Assembly: GCA_018780645.1 (NCBI GenBank)
Contig: JADMJJ010000008.1
Location: 1-53,260, forward strand
Length of the DNA: 53,260 nt
Direction of reading: 5' to 3'
Source: Burkholderiaceae bacterium
GTDB lineage: Bacteria > Pseudomonadota > Gammaproteobacteria > Burkholderiales > Burkholderiaceae_C
Translations under genes and position numbers: made by a program
The notes under the pieces: model-generated
The model's input: the letters and a program-made list of their open reading frames with translations, nothing else
Databases searched by the model: none
Told to the model about the DNA's origin: nothing
Shown here: positions 24,401 to 32,799 of the stretch, piece by piece
How the letters are laid out: the number at the start of each line of letters is the position of its first letter
Position numbering within the stretch: position 1 is the first letter of the stretch

Positions 24401-25681
24401 TCAGCGTTGCGTTGCATGTCGAATCGTCGCCATCAGGCGTGCCACCACGCCGTCCAGCCGGAAATGCGCTTGGAAGTATTGTTGGCCATTTTCGCCCATT
24501 CGCTGGCGCGCCTGCGCCGACATCGCGGCGAACTGCCGCAGATTGGTCAGCAGGGCCTGAGTATCGTCGGGCTCGCTGACCAGTCCGCTGCTGCTGCGCG
24601 CAATCAGATCGGCGGCCTCGCCCTGGATGGTGGCGATGATCGGTTTGCCGGCCGCCAGAAAGGATTGAATGCGTCCCGGCACGGTCAGGGCCGCGATCTG
24701 CGACGCTTTCAGCGACACCAGCATCGCATCCGCGCAGGCAAAGAAACCCGGCATGCGCTGCTGAGGAAAGCGGCCCAGCAGGTGGATCACGCCCTCCAGG
24801 TCGAGCTCGGCGACGCGCCGGCGCAGTGAGGGCAGCCCTCGGCCGTCCCCCAGAAACACCCAGGTGAAGGGGGCGCCTTCCTGCTTGAGCTGATGTGCCG
24901 CCTCCAGCACCGCTTCCAGGCCCTGCGCCTCGCCGATATTGCCGGCGTACATCAGGGTCAGGTGCCCCGGCTTCAGTATGCCGGCCAGTTCTGCCGGCGG
25001 GCCGTCGGCGGCTGCCGTGCTGCTGTAGAGGTCTTCGGCGTAGTTGGGGAAGTCCACCAGCGCCTGCTCGGGCATGCGGCGTTGCCGCAGTATGGGCAGA
25101 TAGGCGCTGGACTGCAGCAGCAAGCGGCTGCACTTGCCGTAGAGCCAGTCGGACAGGCGGCCCGCAACCCGGTAGATCGGCGACGTCGGCGCAATGCCCA
25201 CGACCTGCAGGCTTTCGGGCCAGATGTCCAGCACCCAGGTCAGCACCGGCGCACGCTTGATCGCACCGATCAGCAGGGCCGGCGCCACGGCCAGCACCGG
25301 GCTGGTCTGGAACACCAGAATGGCGTCGAAGCGCGCGCCCAGCAGCCGTGCAGGACCCAGCAGGCAGGCGCTGAACGCATAGCTCACATAGTTCAGCACC
25401 AGCCGCAGCCGCCCCGAACTGCCTCGGGCCACCATCGGCACGCGCAGCACCTTGGCGCCGAACAGCGATTGCGTCCACGGCCCCCGCCAGCCATAGCCCG
25501 GATGCACGGTGCCGCTGGGGTAGTTGGGCAGGCCGGTAAGCACGGTGACTTCGGCACCCAGCTCGGTGAGCCGCTCCACCAGACCGTTGACGCGAAAGTC
25601 CTCGGGGTAGAAATACTGGCTGACGACCAGCAGACGCAGGCCCCTGACCTGCTCCAGATCGGCAAGGCTGGCTTTGTTCAT
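24401..25681 (-). CDS. wbuB: Family 4 glycosyltransferase, WbuB-like (putative L-FucNAc transferase)
   Basis: This 426-residue GT-B enzyme has LLVVSQYFYPEDFRVNGLVE near the N-terminus and VTVLTGLPNYPSG, both hallmarks of WbuB/WbjE-type transferases. The donor-site region is LTLMYAGNIGEAQGLEAVLE, with PGRIQSFLAAGKPIIATIQG downstream. WbuB-type enzymes transfer L-FucNAc, which fits the capF-capE-capG genes directly downstream. It overlaps the upstream GT4 gene by four bases. The GT4 family is certain; the sugar specificity is an inference. Confidence 0.88.
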   Translation of the reverse strand: MNKASLADLEQVRGLRLLVVSQYFYPEDFRVNGLVERLTELGAEVTVLTGLPNYPSGTVHPGYGWRGPWTQSLFGAKVLRVPMVARGSSGRLRLVLNYVSYAFSACLLGPARLLGARFDAILVFQTSPVLAVAPALLIGAIKRAPVLTWVLDIWPESLQVVGIAPTSPIYRVAGRLSDWLYGKCSRLLLQSSAYLPILRQRRMPEQALVDFPNYAEDLYSSTAAADGPPAELAGILKPGHLTLMYAGNIGEAQGLEAVLEAAHQLKQEGAPFTWVFLGDGRGLPSLRRRVAELDLEGVIHLLGRFPQQRMPGFFACADAMLVSLKASQIAALTVPGRIQSFLAAGKPIIATIQGEAADLIARSSSGLVSEPDDTQALLTNLRQFAAMSAQARQRMGENGQQYFQAHFRLDGVVARLMATIRHATQR

Positions 25682-26856
25682 GTTTGTTGCGGTGCTTGCA
25701 TGAGCGCGGAAAACAGCTGGATATGGGCCTGGATCGCCGTCTCCCGTCCCGCACCGGCGGCCAGGCGCCGGGCGCCGTCTCGCAGCACCTGACGGGCCGC
25801 TGGTTTCATGGCGTCGAATTGCCTGAGCGCCTGGGCGAAGGATTCCAGTTCCAAGGGCAGATCCCAGCCCGCCAGGCTGCGTTGCAGGTCGCGCCAGGGG
25901 GTCTGATCGCTGATCAGGACCGGCAGGCCGGCCGCCAGCGCCTCATGGATGGCATGTCCGAAATTTTCGCCCCGTGTGGGCAGGACGAACAGGTCGTAGC
26001 CAGGCAGGGCCGCGGTGATCTCCTGCGGCGGCAGGCTGCCCAGCTGGCGCACGGTGATCTGGGTGGGCAGCGCCTCGATCAGGCGCTGGCAGTCGGCCCA
26101 GTAGGCGGCGTCCTCGACCGGGCCGATGATGTCCAGGCTGGCCGTTACCCCGGCCTGCTGCAGCACCTGCAGGGCGAAGCGCAGATTCTTGATCGGTGCG
26201 ATGCGGGCCACCAGCACCAATCGCAGGGGGCGGCCTTCGTTTTGGCGCTGCTCCGGCACGGTCTGTGCCGATGGCGGCGCGCCCGGGATATCCATCGCGA
26301 TGTCCGGCGCCGGAGCGTTGAAGCCGAAGGACTTCAGCACCGCCGCGATATCTTTGGCCTCACGCTCGGTCGAGGCCTGCCACCTGGCGCCGCGCTGCAG
26401 CCCAGTCGCCGCCATCAGCTTCAAGGCCAGGCGCTTCTTGCCGGCCTTCAGGGCCAGGGCGGAGGCCGCAAATTCGCCGCGTGGTGCGATCAGCAGTGGT
26501 GCGTCGCCACGCCGTCGCAGCATCGCGGGCAGCAGCGAAAACCAGGGGTCGAAGCTGCTGTTCAGATAGAGCAGCTGATGCGGCAGGCGCTGCAGCGCCC
26601 GCCACTGCCGCAGGCCCTGGATCGAGCCCGGCAATGTGTAGTGGATCTCGGCGCCATGCACGCTGGCGGTGTCACCCGGCCGGTGGTGCGGCGTGCCGTC
26701 GATATCGGTGTGGCCGCAGTAGATCACGAAACGAAAGTGCTCGGCCAACGCCTCGGTCAGATTGGCCAGCGAACGCGCGACCCCGCCTGCCTTGTAGGCG
26801 GGATGGAAGTAGCGGGTCGGCACCAGCACGGTCGGGCGTGCAGCTTGCGCAGTCAC
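25678..26856 (-). CDS. Family 4 glycosyltransferase
   Basis: This 392-residue GT-B enzyme has an N-terminal acceptor half with PTRYFHPAYKAGGVARSLANL and LIAPRGEFAASALALKAGKK. The donor half has LRLVLVARIAPIKNLRFALQ, LDIIGPVED and LPTRGENFGHAIHEALAAGLPV (the E-x7-E motif). Its linkage and sugar are unknown. Both ends overlap neighbours by four bases, so three glycosyltransferase genes in a row are coupled. Confidence 0.9.
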   Translation of the reverse strand: MTAQAARPTVLVPTRYFHPAYKAGGVARSLANLTEALAEHFRFVIYCGHTDIDGTPHHRPGDTASVHGAEIHYTLPGSIQGLRQWRALQRLPHQLLYLNSSFDPWFSLLPAMLRRRGDAPLLIAPRGEFAASALALKAGKKRLALKLMAATGLQRGARWQASTEREAKDIAAVLKSFGFNAPAPDIAMDIPGAPPSAQTVPEQRQNEGRPLRLVLVARIAPIKNLRFALQVLQQAGVTASLDIIGPVEDAAYWADCQRLIEALPTQITVRQLGSLPPQEITAALPGYDLFVLPTRGENFGHAIHEALAAGLPVLISDQTPWRDLQRSLAGWDLPLELESFAQALRQFDAMKPAARQVLRDGARRLAAGAGRETAIQAHIQLFSALMQAPQQT

Positions 26857-28055
26857 GGTCTGCGCTCCAGGCCGGTGGATGGCAGTTGCAGGGCGATATG
26901 CCGGGAGGCGATGTGCTGCTCCAGCGCCTCGTAGGCGGCTTCCATCGTCGGCAGATCACCGTAGGCCGTGGCTCCGCCACCCGGGCGCGGATGCAAGACC
27001 CGCTTGCCGACCCGTGCCGCCAGCTCCAGCAGTTCCTGACCGGCGCTGATGGCGATGCTCAACCAGGCCTGCAACTTGCCCTTGCCGACGGCCCAATGCC
27101 GGATGGCCTCCAGCGTGGGCGCGCGATAGGCGCGGCTGAACAGCAGGCACCTGGCGTACAGGCGGGCATAGGAGGGCGTGACCGCCGACTCGGGCAACTC
27201 GTCCAGGGCCTTTTGCAGCGAATAGGCCCAGACCGTGTGCGGCGAGTAGAACTCCGGAATTCGTGCATCCCAGCGCAGGCCCGCACCGAAGCGGGAGATG
27301 TGGTCGGTGTCGCGCAGGCCGGCCCGGTCCGACCGTTCGGCGCCCTGACCGGCGGTGCTGGTGGCCGAGGCGCCGGGAATCAGGAAGGGATAGTTGACGA
27401 CATAGGCCTTGCGGCACTCGGCGGTGATCAGGGTGGCGCTGAAGATGTCCGGGCTGACGCCGCCGAACACATGGCCGTGTCGCGCACGGATGCGATCCAG
27501 CAGCTGGCGCGACACCAGGCCGTGATAGGCACGCGGCAGGCTGCCGAGGCCGCCTCCGAAGCGGCTGGCCACATGGCTCAGCGCCTGACGGCCATCAATG
27601 GGCTTTGCCGCGCCGTCAAAGGCGGTGACGAACAGCTTGGCCGAATAGCCCAGGCCGAAGTACTTGGAGCGAACGCCGGGCCAGAAATAGCTGGCGACAA
27701 ACGCATCGGTGTAGGAGACGACCGCCTCGACCGATTCGCGTTGCGCCCATTCGGCGATCTGCCACAGGCCCGGGCCCACGCTGTCGTCATCACCGATGAA
27801 GGCGATATAGCTGCCGGTGGCCATCTGCAAGGTGCGCTCGAAGTTGTCGACGACGCTGAGGTGCTCGCTGCTGTAGGCATAGCGAACCCGTCCGCTGGCG
27901 ATCTCGTCTGCCAGCTTGTGCCGCAGCGCATCGCTGTCGCTGTTGTCGGACACGATGATCTCCGCCTCGGGCAGCTGCCGCAGCGCGATGCGCACCGCGC
28001 ACAGCAGGCAGTCGGGGCGGTTTCGGGTCGGGATCACCACCGAGATCAGCTTCAT
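26853..28055 (-). CDS. Family 2 glycosyltransferase
   Basis: This 400-residue protein begins MKLISVVIPTRNRPDCLLCA, with EIIVSDNSDSDALR (the Asp motif) and YIAFIGDDDSVGPGLW (the DxD metal site). The C-terminal half is longer than in minimal GT2 proteins and has no recognised domain; a GATAYGDLPTMEAAYEALEQ helix closes it. It probably adds one sugar of the repeat unit. A 73-base gap with no visible signal separates it from wzx. Confidence 0.88.
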   Translation of the reverse strand: MKLISVVIPTRNRPDCLLCAVRIALRQLPEAEIIVSDNSDSDALRHKLADEIASGRVRYAYSSEHLSVVDNFERTLQMATGSYIAFIGDDDSVGPGLWQIAEWAQRESVEAVVSYTDAFVASYFWPGVRSKYFGLGYSAKLFVTAFDGAAKPIDGRQALSHVASRFGGGLGSLPRAYHGLVSRQLLDRIRARHGHVFGGVSPDIFSATLITAECRKAYVVNYPFLIPGASATSTAGQGAERSDRAGLRDTDHISRFGAGLRWDARIPEFYSPHTVWAYSLQKALDELPESAVTPSYARLYARCLLFSRAYRAPTLEAIRHWAVGKGKLQAWLSIAISAGQELLELAARVGKRVLHPRPGGGATAYGDLPTMEAAYEALEQHIASRHIALQLPSTGLERRP

Positions 28056-28128
28056 GCGGACCTCCCGGGCGTGTCTGGGTGGGCCGGCGGGGTGGGGTGC
28101 TGGGTTCGTATCATGGGGGCAGTTCTTG

Positions 28129-29490
28129 CTAGCCGAGGACCTGGCTGAGTATCCAGCCCAGTCCGATCAGTGGGGTGGTGGTCCATAGCTGTGTGTGCAG
28201 GGCCGCTTGCGCCATGCGCCGGGTCGTGGGCAGCATCAGCGCGCGGGCCAGATAGAGCAGATAGGACAGCAGGAAGTGCATCGCGTAGACCCAGCAGACC
28301 AGATCAATGCGCCCCAGGCTGGAGGCGATCAGCAGCAGCACCAGGGTCAGGATGGCCTGGAGCAGGGCGGTGCGGGCGTGGAAGTGGTACTCCCCGGCCG
28401 AGATCAGCAGAATCACCGGCACATAGCCCAGCGCCCCCAGGGTAAAGGCGGGCAGCAGGATGGCGGCGTACTCGGCGATCAGGCGATTGTCGTGGCCCGA
28501 GGGCAGCCACAGATCGACCAGCGGGCGCCTGAACAGCCACATGGCAAGGGCGGGAACCACCACCGCGCCGGCCAGAGCCAGGCTGAAGTTGCGGATGCCC
28601 TTGACCTGGTCGGCCTCGTTGGCATGGCTGAGCAGGGCCACGATGCGTGGCTGGAAGAACTGCGCGATCGGACCCGCCAGGATGCCGGCGGGTGTGCTGC
28701 ACAGCGAGTAGGCGAGGAAGTAGTAGCTCACGGCCTCCGGTGACACCAGTGCCGCGATCAAGGGCTTGTCGATCTGCGTCACTGCGGCGCCGGCGATGCC
28801 CGCCAGGGCCAGCGGACGAATGGCCAGGAACAAGGCGCGCAGGCTGGTCGGCTCGGCCGTGGGAGCACCCTCGGGCGGCGAGCTGCCGCGCTGCAGCGAC
28901 TGTCTGAGCATCAGGCGGCTGGCGGCCAGGTGCATGGCCAGCACGAGGCTCTGAATCAACACAAAGGTCTCGACCGTGCTCGACAGGTAGTGCAGCCCCA
29001 GCAGACTGAGGCCGGCGCGCAGCAAAACGAATACAGACTGCACGGCGCTGGAGCTCAGATAGTTCTTGCGCGCGACCAGGCAGCTGTAGGCCAGATTCTG
29101 CAGCACGGTGAGTGCCACCAGCACACCTGTGCCCAGGATCAGCATCACCTGCCCGGTTTCCTGAAAACCGAGGTAGGCGACCAGGGCCGCCGCCAGGGAC
29201 AGACCGGCAGTACCGGCAAGCAGCAGCTTCTCCAGGCCATGCCAGGCGCGGAGCAGGGTCGCGGTCCGTTTGCCCGGAACGGCCATCTCCCGCGTCAGAT
29301 AGGCGGAGGCACCGAAGTCGGCGATGGTGAAAAAGGTCTGCACCGCGATGATCACGGTGACGATGCCGAATCGAGCCGGCCCCAGCACCCCGGCGATCAG
29401 GGGCAGCAGGAGCAGGGCGACGAACAGGCCGCCCGTCTTGCTGGCGAACAGCGAGGCCAAATCGATCAGGTTGCGCGACCGGGCGAGCAT
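28129..29490 (-). CDS. wzx: Polysaccharide flippase (Wzx, MOP superfamily)
   Basis: This 453-residue protein has about twelve membrane helices. It starts at ATG 29490 (MLARSRNLIDLASLFASK), sharing one base with the upstream stop; the frame extends 24 bases further, inside the neighbouring gene. LGPARFGIVTVIIAVQTFFTIADFG is the typical first-hairpin pattern of Wzx/RfbX flippases. It would move undecaprenyl-diphosphate-linked repeat units across the inner membrane for the Wzy-like polymerase. Confidence 0.9.
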   Translation of the reverse strand: MLARSRNLIDLASLFASKTGGLFVALLLLPLIAGVLGPARFGIVTVIIAVQTFFTIADFGASAYLTREMAVPGKRTATLLRAWHGLEKLLLAGTAGLSLAAALVAYLGFQETGQVMLILGTGVLVALTVLQNLAYSCLVARKNYLSSSAVQSVFVLLRAGLSLLGLHYLSSTVETFVLIQSLVLAMHLAASRLMLRQSLQRGSSPPEGAPTAEPTSLRALFLAIRPLALAGIAGAAVTQIDKPLIAALVSPEAVSYYFLAYSLCSTPAGILAGPIAQFFQPRIVALLSHANEADQVKGIRNFSLALAGAVVVPALAMWLFRRPLVDLWLPSGHDNRLIAEYAAILLPAFTLGALGYVPVILLISAGEYHFHARTALLQAILTLVLLLIASSLGRIDLVCWVYAMHFLLSYLLYLARALMLPTTRRMAQAALHTQLWTTTPLIGLGWILSQVLG

Positions 29491-30635
29491 CACTGGCGCG
29501 CAGGCGCGTCGCAACCCACTTCTTCAAGAACAGACTTCAGCGTGAGCACGAGGTAGTCAATGTCGTCGTCGTTCAACCACCAGCCGCAGGGCAGTGCCAG
29601 CACACTGGCAAGGAAGGCGCTGGTGCCTGGCAGCTCGCGTGGCGCGGCCCCGAAGCCGCTGTAGCTGTCGGTGCGGTGGTGCAGCTTCGAGCACTGCACG
29701 CCCCTGGCCTTCAGCGCAGCCATCACCTGGTCCCGCTTGCCAACCCGTGTCAGCAAAGCCCAGTAAGAGGGCGTCGCGCCAGGCATCGGCCGAACCAGGG
29801 CCAGCTGCGGCAACTGGGCGAGGCGTGCGCTCAGGGCCTGCGCCACGTCGCGTGTCCGCGCCACACGCGCTGCCACCGATGCGAGCTGGCTGGCGCCCGC
29901 GGCCGAGCACAGATTGTTCAGCGTCGCCGCCCAGCCGATTTCGGCGATATCGCAGTTGGGGTCGATCTCGCCCAGGGCGTCGCGGAAGCGGGTCAGGTCG
30001 ATGCCATAGCGGCGCAGGCGGATGGCACGCGCCACATGCTCGGGGCTCTTGCAGACCATGGCGCCGCCCTCGGTCGCATTGATCTGCCGGTTCGGATAGA
30101 AGGAGTGGATGGCGAAGTCGCCGAAGCTGCCGACCTGGGCGCCGTCTATCGTGGCGAGCAGTGCGTTGTCGCAGTCCTCGATCAGCACGATGCCTCGCTG
30201 GCGGCAGATCTCGGCAATTTCCCGTACCGGGCCGGGGTAGCCGGCGAGGTGGTACAACAGGGCGGCCCTTGTGCGGGGCGTGATCGCGCGTTCGAAATCC
30301 CTGGCGTCCATGACCCCGGTCGCGGGATCGACATCGACCCAGGCCGCCCGCGCGCCCGAGGTCGCTATGGGCGCGTTGCTCGACATGCAGGAGTAGGCGG
30401 CGGTGAGCACCTCGTCGCCGGCGCCGATGCCGCTGACGTGCAGCGCAATCTGTATGGCGCTGGACATGTCATTGGTGGTCACCACATTCGGGTTGCCGAC
30501 CAGTTCGCCGAAGCCACGGCGGAACGCCTCGACATGGCCGCCCGAGGCGATCTGCCCGGACCGGATGACCTCGATCACGGCCGCTTCCATTTCAGCGCTG
30601 CGGAAGATGCCGAAGAGCGGTATTGAACGTGTCAT
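29490..30635 (-). CDS. DegT/DnrJ/EryC1/StrS-family protein lacking the catalytic lysine
   Basis: This 381-residue protein has the fold-type I sugar aminotransferase pattern and the PLP-ring Asp (VLIEDCDNALLA), followed by SFYPNRQINATEGGAM. Counting from that Asp, position +29 is Arg183, whereas the paralogue encoded just upstream has Lys187 at exactly +29. The codon is CGG and the alignment has no gap. The phosphate-loop SGT is also altered (TNDMSSAIQIAL). A normal Schiff base with PLP is therefore unlikely; it may be a regulatory or structural partner, or a PLP/PMP enzyme with another mechanism. It lies six bases after the paralogue gene. Both end with the shared CGWW motif. Confidence 0.88.
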   Translation of the reverse strand: MTRSIPLFGIFRSAEMEAAVIEVIRSGQIASGGHVEAFRRGFGELVGNPNVVTTNDMSSAIQIALHVSGIGAGDEVLTAAYSCMSSNAPIATSGARAAWVDVDPATGVMDARDFERAITPRTRAALLYHLAGYPGPVREIAEICRQRGIVLIEDCDNALLATIDGAQVGSFGDFAIHSFYPNRQINATEGGAMVCKSPEHVARAIRLRRYGIDLTRFRDALGEIDPNCDIAEIGWAATLNNLCSAAGASQLASVAARVARTRDVAQALSARLAQLPQLALVRPMPGATPSYWALLTRVGKRDQVMAALKARGVQCSKLHHRTDSYSGFGAAPRELPGTSAFLASVLALPCGWWLNDDDIDYLVLTLKSVLEEVGCDAPARQ

Positions 30636-30641
30636 TTCAAG

Positions 30642-31742
30642 TCAGCCCTTGCGCAGTGCATCCACGATGCGCTCGCGGGTCTCGGCGTCTACCCACCAGC
30701 CGCAGGGGATATGGGTCAGGCGGCGGTAGTAGCTGTCCAGGCCCGGCAGGGGACGCCGCATCGGCTCGAAAATGGAGTGATAGTGGTTGGGCCGGTGGAG
30801 CTTGGAGGCGGCGACGCCAATGCTGGCCATGCGCTTTTCGATATCGGCCGAGTCTTCGGACAGTACGGAATACAACCAGTAGGATGGGTCGGCCGCGGCG
30901 TCGAAACGGGTGACCGAGAGGCCGGGAATCGCGGACAGGGCGTCATCAAAGAAGCGGCCATTGGCCACATGCTTGGCGATCAAGGCGTCAATGACCTTGA
31001 GCTGGGCCAGGCCGATCACACCGGCCACGTTGTGCATGTTGTACTTGTAGCCCACGGTCTTGATGTCGACCTCGGTTCTGGGCACGCCCTTGTCCATGCC
31101 GAACCAGCGGAAGCGCTTGGCCTCAGGCACGCGTTCGGCGTCGGCGAGGTGGAGGGCGCCGCCGTCGACGGTGGTCATGTGCTTGATGGCCTGGAACGAG
31201 AACAGGCTGAATTCACTGGTGCGGCCGATGCCGTGGCCGGCATAGCGCGCGCCCAGCGCATGGGCGCAGTCTTCGATCACCGGCAGCTGGTGGCGCCGCG
31301 CAATCGCCTGGATCTCGGCCAGGCGCACCGGAAACCCGGCGTAGTGAACCACCAGAATGGCCTTGGTCTTGGGCGTGATCAGCGCCGCAACAGAGGCCGG
31401 ATCGATATTGCCCGAAGCCGGGTCCACATCTGCAAACACGGGCGTGGCGCCGAGTTGCAGGATCACGACATTGGTGGGCTCGGCCGTCATAGGCGTGCTG
31501 ATCACTTCGTCACCGGCGCCCACACCGGCCAGGCTGAGCGCCGCATGCAGTGCCGCAGTGCCGCTGCTCATGGCCAGCGCCTGGGGCAGGTCGAACTTGG
31601 CCGCGAACTCCCGCTCGAAGCGGTACACATACTCCCCCTCCGCCACCATGCCGCTGTACAACACCTGCTCCAGTTCCGGCATCAGCATCTCTTTGGGCGG
31701 CATGCCTACCTTGACGAGGGGAACAAGCGGAGTTGGATTCAT
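30642..31742 (-). CDS. DegT/DnrJ/EryC1/StrS-family sugar aminotransferase
   Basis: This 366-residue protein starts at ATG 31742 (MNPTPLVPLVKVGMPPKEML); the much longer open frame upstream is shadow of the divergent gene. It shows SSGTAALHAALSLAGVGAGDEVI (phosphate loop), VIEDCAHALGA (PLP-ring Asp) and FSFQAIKHMTTVDGGAL with the PLP lysine Lys187. Such enzymes aminate keto-sugar nucleotides. dTDP-4-keto-6-deoxyglucose from RmlA/RmlB or a capE product are possible substrates. It heads the long minus-strand operon that runs to capG. The next gene is a paralogue in which the lysine is Arg. Confidence 0.92.
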   Translation of the reverse strand: MNPTPLVPLVKVGMPPKEMLMPELEQVLYSGMVAEGEYVYRFEREFAAKFDLPQALAMSSGTAALHAALSLAGVGAGDEVISTPMTAEPTNVVILQLGATPVFADVDPASGNIDPASVAALITPKTKAILVVHYAGFPVRLAEIQAIARRHQLPVIEDCAHALGARYAGHGIGRTSEFSLFSFQAIKHMTTVDGGALHLADAERVPEAKRFRWFGMDKGVPRTEVDIKTVGYKYNMHNVAGVIGLAQLKVIDALIAKHVANGRFFDDALSAIPGLSVTRFDAAADPSYWLYSVLSEDSADIEKRMASIGVAASKLHRPNHYHSIFEPMRRPLPGLDSYYRRLTHIPCGWWVDAETRERIVDALRKG

Positions 31743-31847
31743 GACGCAGAATGGATGGCTTGAGCCGCGCGGCTGTTCAGCTGCTGGCGATAGGCGCTTT
31801 TTGGGAGTGCCGATTCTAACGAGTAAGGCCCGCCGGCCCGGGAAACG
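31743..31847. promoter_or_regulatory. Short divergent promoter region
   Basis: A 105-base gap between the divergent aminotransferase and acyltransferase genes must hold the start of the nine-gene minus-strand operon. No well-matched -35/-10 pair is visible. The sequence GGGAAACG just before 31848 may serve as the ribosome site for the rightward gene. Confidence 0.35.
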
Positions 31848-32717
31848 ATGAGCAAGCGCTTTGAACAGCATGGACAGGGGGAAGTGACCCTGGGGCACCG
31901 CACCAGCGTGAGCGCCGACGTGCAATTCATCTTCAGCAAGCCGGGGCGGGTGCGAATCGGGGACTACTGCGTGCTGGGGCCGGGTGTGAAGTTCGTCTGC
32001 AACGGCGGCGATGTCACCCTGGGCGACTGGTGCAGCATCCATGATCGTGGTCTGGTGCTGGCCGAAGGGCCGGTCGACATCGGGCCGCATTGCTGGTTCG
32101 GGCAGAACGCGGTGCTGGACGGTACAGGCGGCCTGACGATCGAGTTCGGCGTGCGCGCCGGCATGAACACGCAGATCTGGTCCCATGTCGCGACCGGCGA
32201 GCAGATCGAGGGTTGCACCCTGTATGGCATGGATCCGGTGCATATCGAGCCGGAGGTCTGGCTGGTGGGCGGCAATGCCGTGGCGCCCGGAGTCCGCCTG
32301 GGGCGACGTTCGGTGATTCTCAGCGGCGCCAATGTCACCCGTTCTTGCGAACCGCTGTCGGTCCTGGCCGGCCTGCCCGCGGTGCGCAAGCCCGGGCTCA
32401 GCTTCTACGAGCCGGTGACCCTGGACCAGAAGTGGCAGATGTTGGGCGCTTGGCTGGAGCAACTGAGCGCCGAGCTGCAACTGGACCTGCGGGCCTTGGG
32501 AGAGGACCAGTACCTGGTGGCGTCCGAGGACGCCGCGCTCCAGGGTGTGGCGTTCGCCAGGCGGGCCGAGGATGCGGCCGCACTGCGTGCCATGCATGCG
32601 GACTGGACCGTGTGCTGCGTGCAGAGCAAGACCTACAACAAGCAGCGATCGGAGCTGGAGTATCGCGTCCTGAAATACCTGGCCGGCAACAAAGCCAGAT
32701 TCTTTGCCCTGAGTTGA
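31848..32717 (+). CDS. Left-handed beta-helix acyltransferase-like protein
   Basis: This 289-residue protein has about ten hexapeptide turns (residues 15-180; for example VRIGDYCVLGPGVKF, VTLGDWCSIHDRGL, VDIGPHCWFGQNAVL, VHIEPEVWLVGGNAVAPGVRLG), the fold of sugar O/N-acyltransferases. IWSHVATGEQIEG holds a His that may be catalytic. A C-terminal region of about 100 residues (FYEPVTLDQKWQMLGAWLEQ onward) is not a standard hexapeptide tail and is unassigned. Close to a sugar aminotransferase, it could N-acylate an amino sugar. The substrate is not shown. Confidence 0.8.
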   Translation: MSKRFEQHGQGEVTLGHRTSVSADVQFIFSKPGRVRIGDYCVLGPGVKFVCNGGDVTLGDWCSIHDRGLVLAEGPVDIGPHCWFGQNAVLDGTGGLTIEFGVRAGMNTQIWSHVATGEQIEGCTLYGMDPVHIEPEVWLVGGNAVAPGVRLGRRSVILSGANVTRSCEPLSVLAGLPAVRKPGLSFYEPVTLDQKWQMLGAWLEQLSAELQLDLRALGEDQYLVASEDAALQGVAFARRAEDAAALRAMHADWTVCCVQSKTYNKQRSELEYRVLKYLAGNKARFFALS

Positions 32718-32799
32718 GTTTGCCGCTGGCCTTATATTTCCGACCTATCCTTGGCGCTCTTTGTGGGCCTTGGGCGTTTCGGCTGATCAATGAATCAAG
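32718..32799. promoter_or_regulatory. AT-richer gap, possible weak promoter for the RmlD-like gene
   Basis: An 82-base gap with TATATT at 32733-32738 as a possible -10 and TTGAGT at 32714-32719 as a poorly spaced -35 (13 bases). The ribosome site before ATG 32800 is weak. No terminator is seen after the acyltransferase gene. Confidence 0.25.

Noticed and set aside
26481-28148. 555-codon plus-strand open frame
   Set aside because: It lies antisense to two glycosyltransferases with intact motifs, a typical GC-rich shadow.
31743-32597. Upstream extension of the aminotransferase frame giving 651 residues
   Set aside because: The extra part lies antisense to the beta-helix acyltransferase gene and has no domain; the family start is at 31742.
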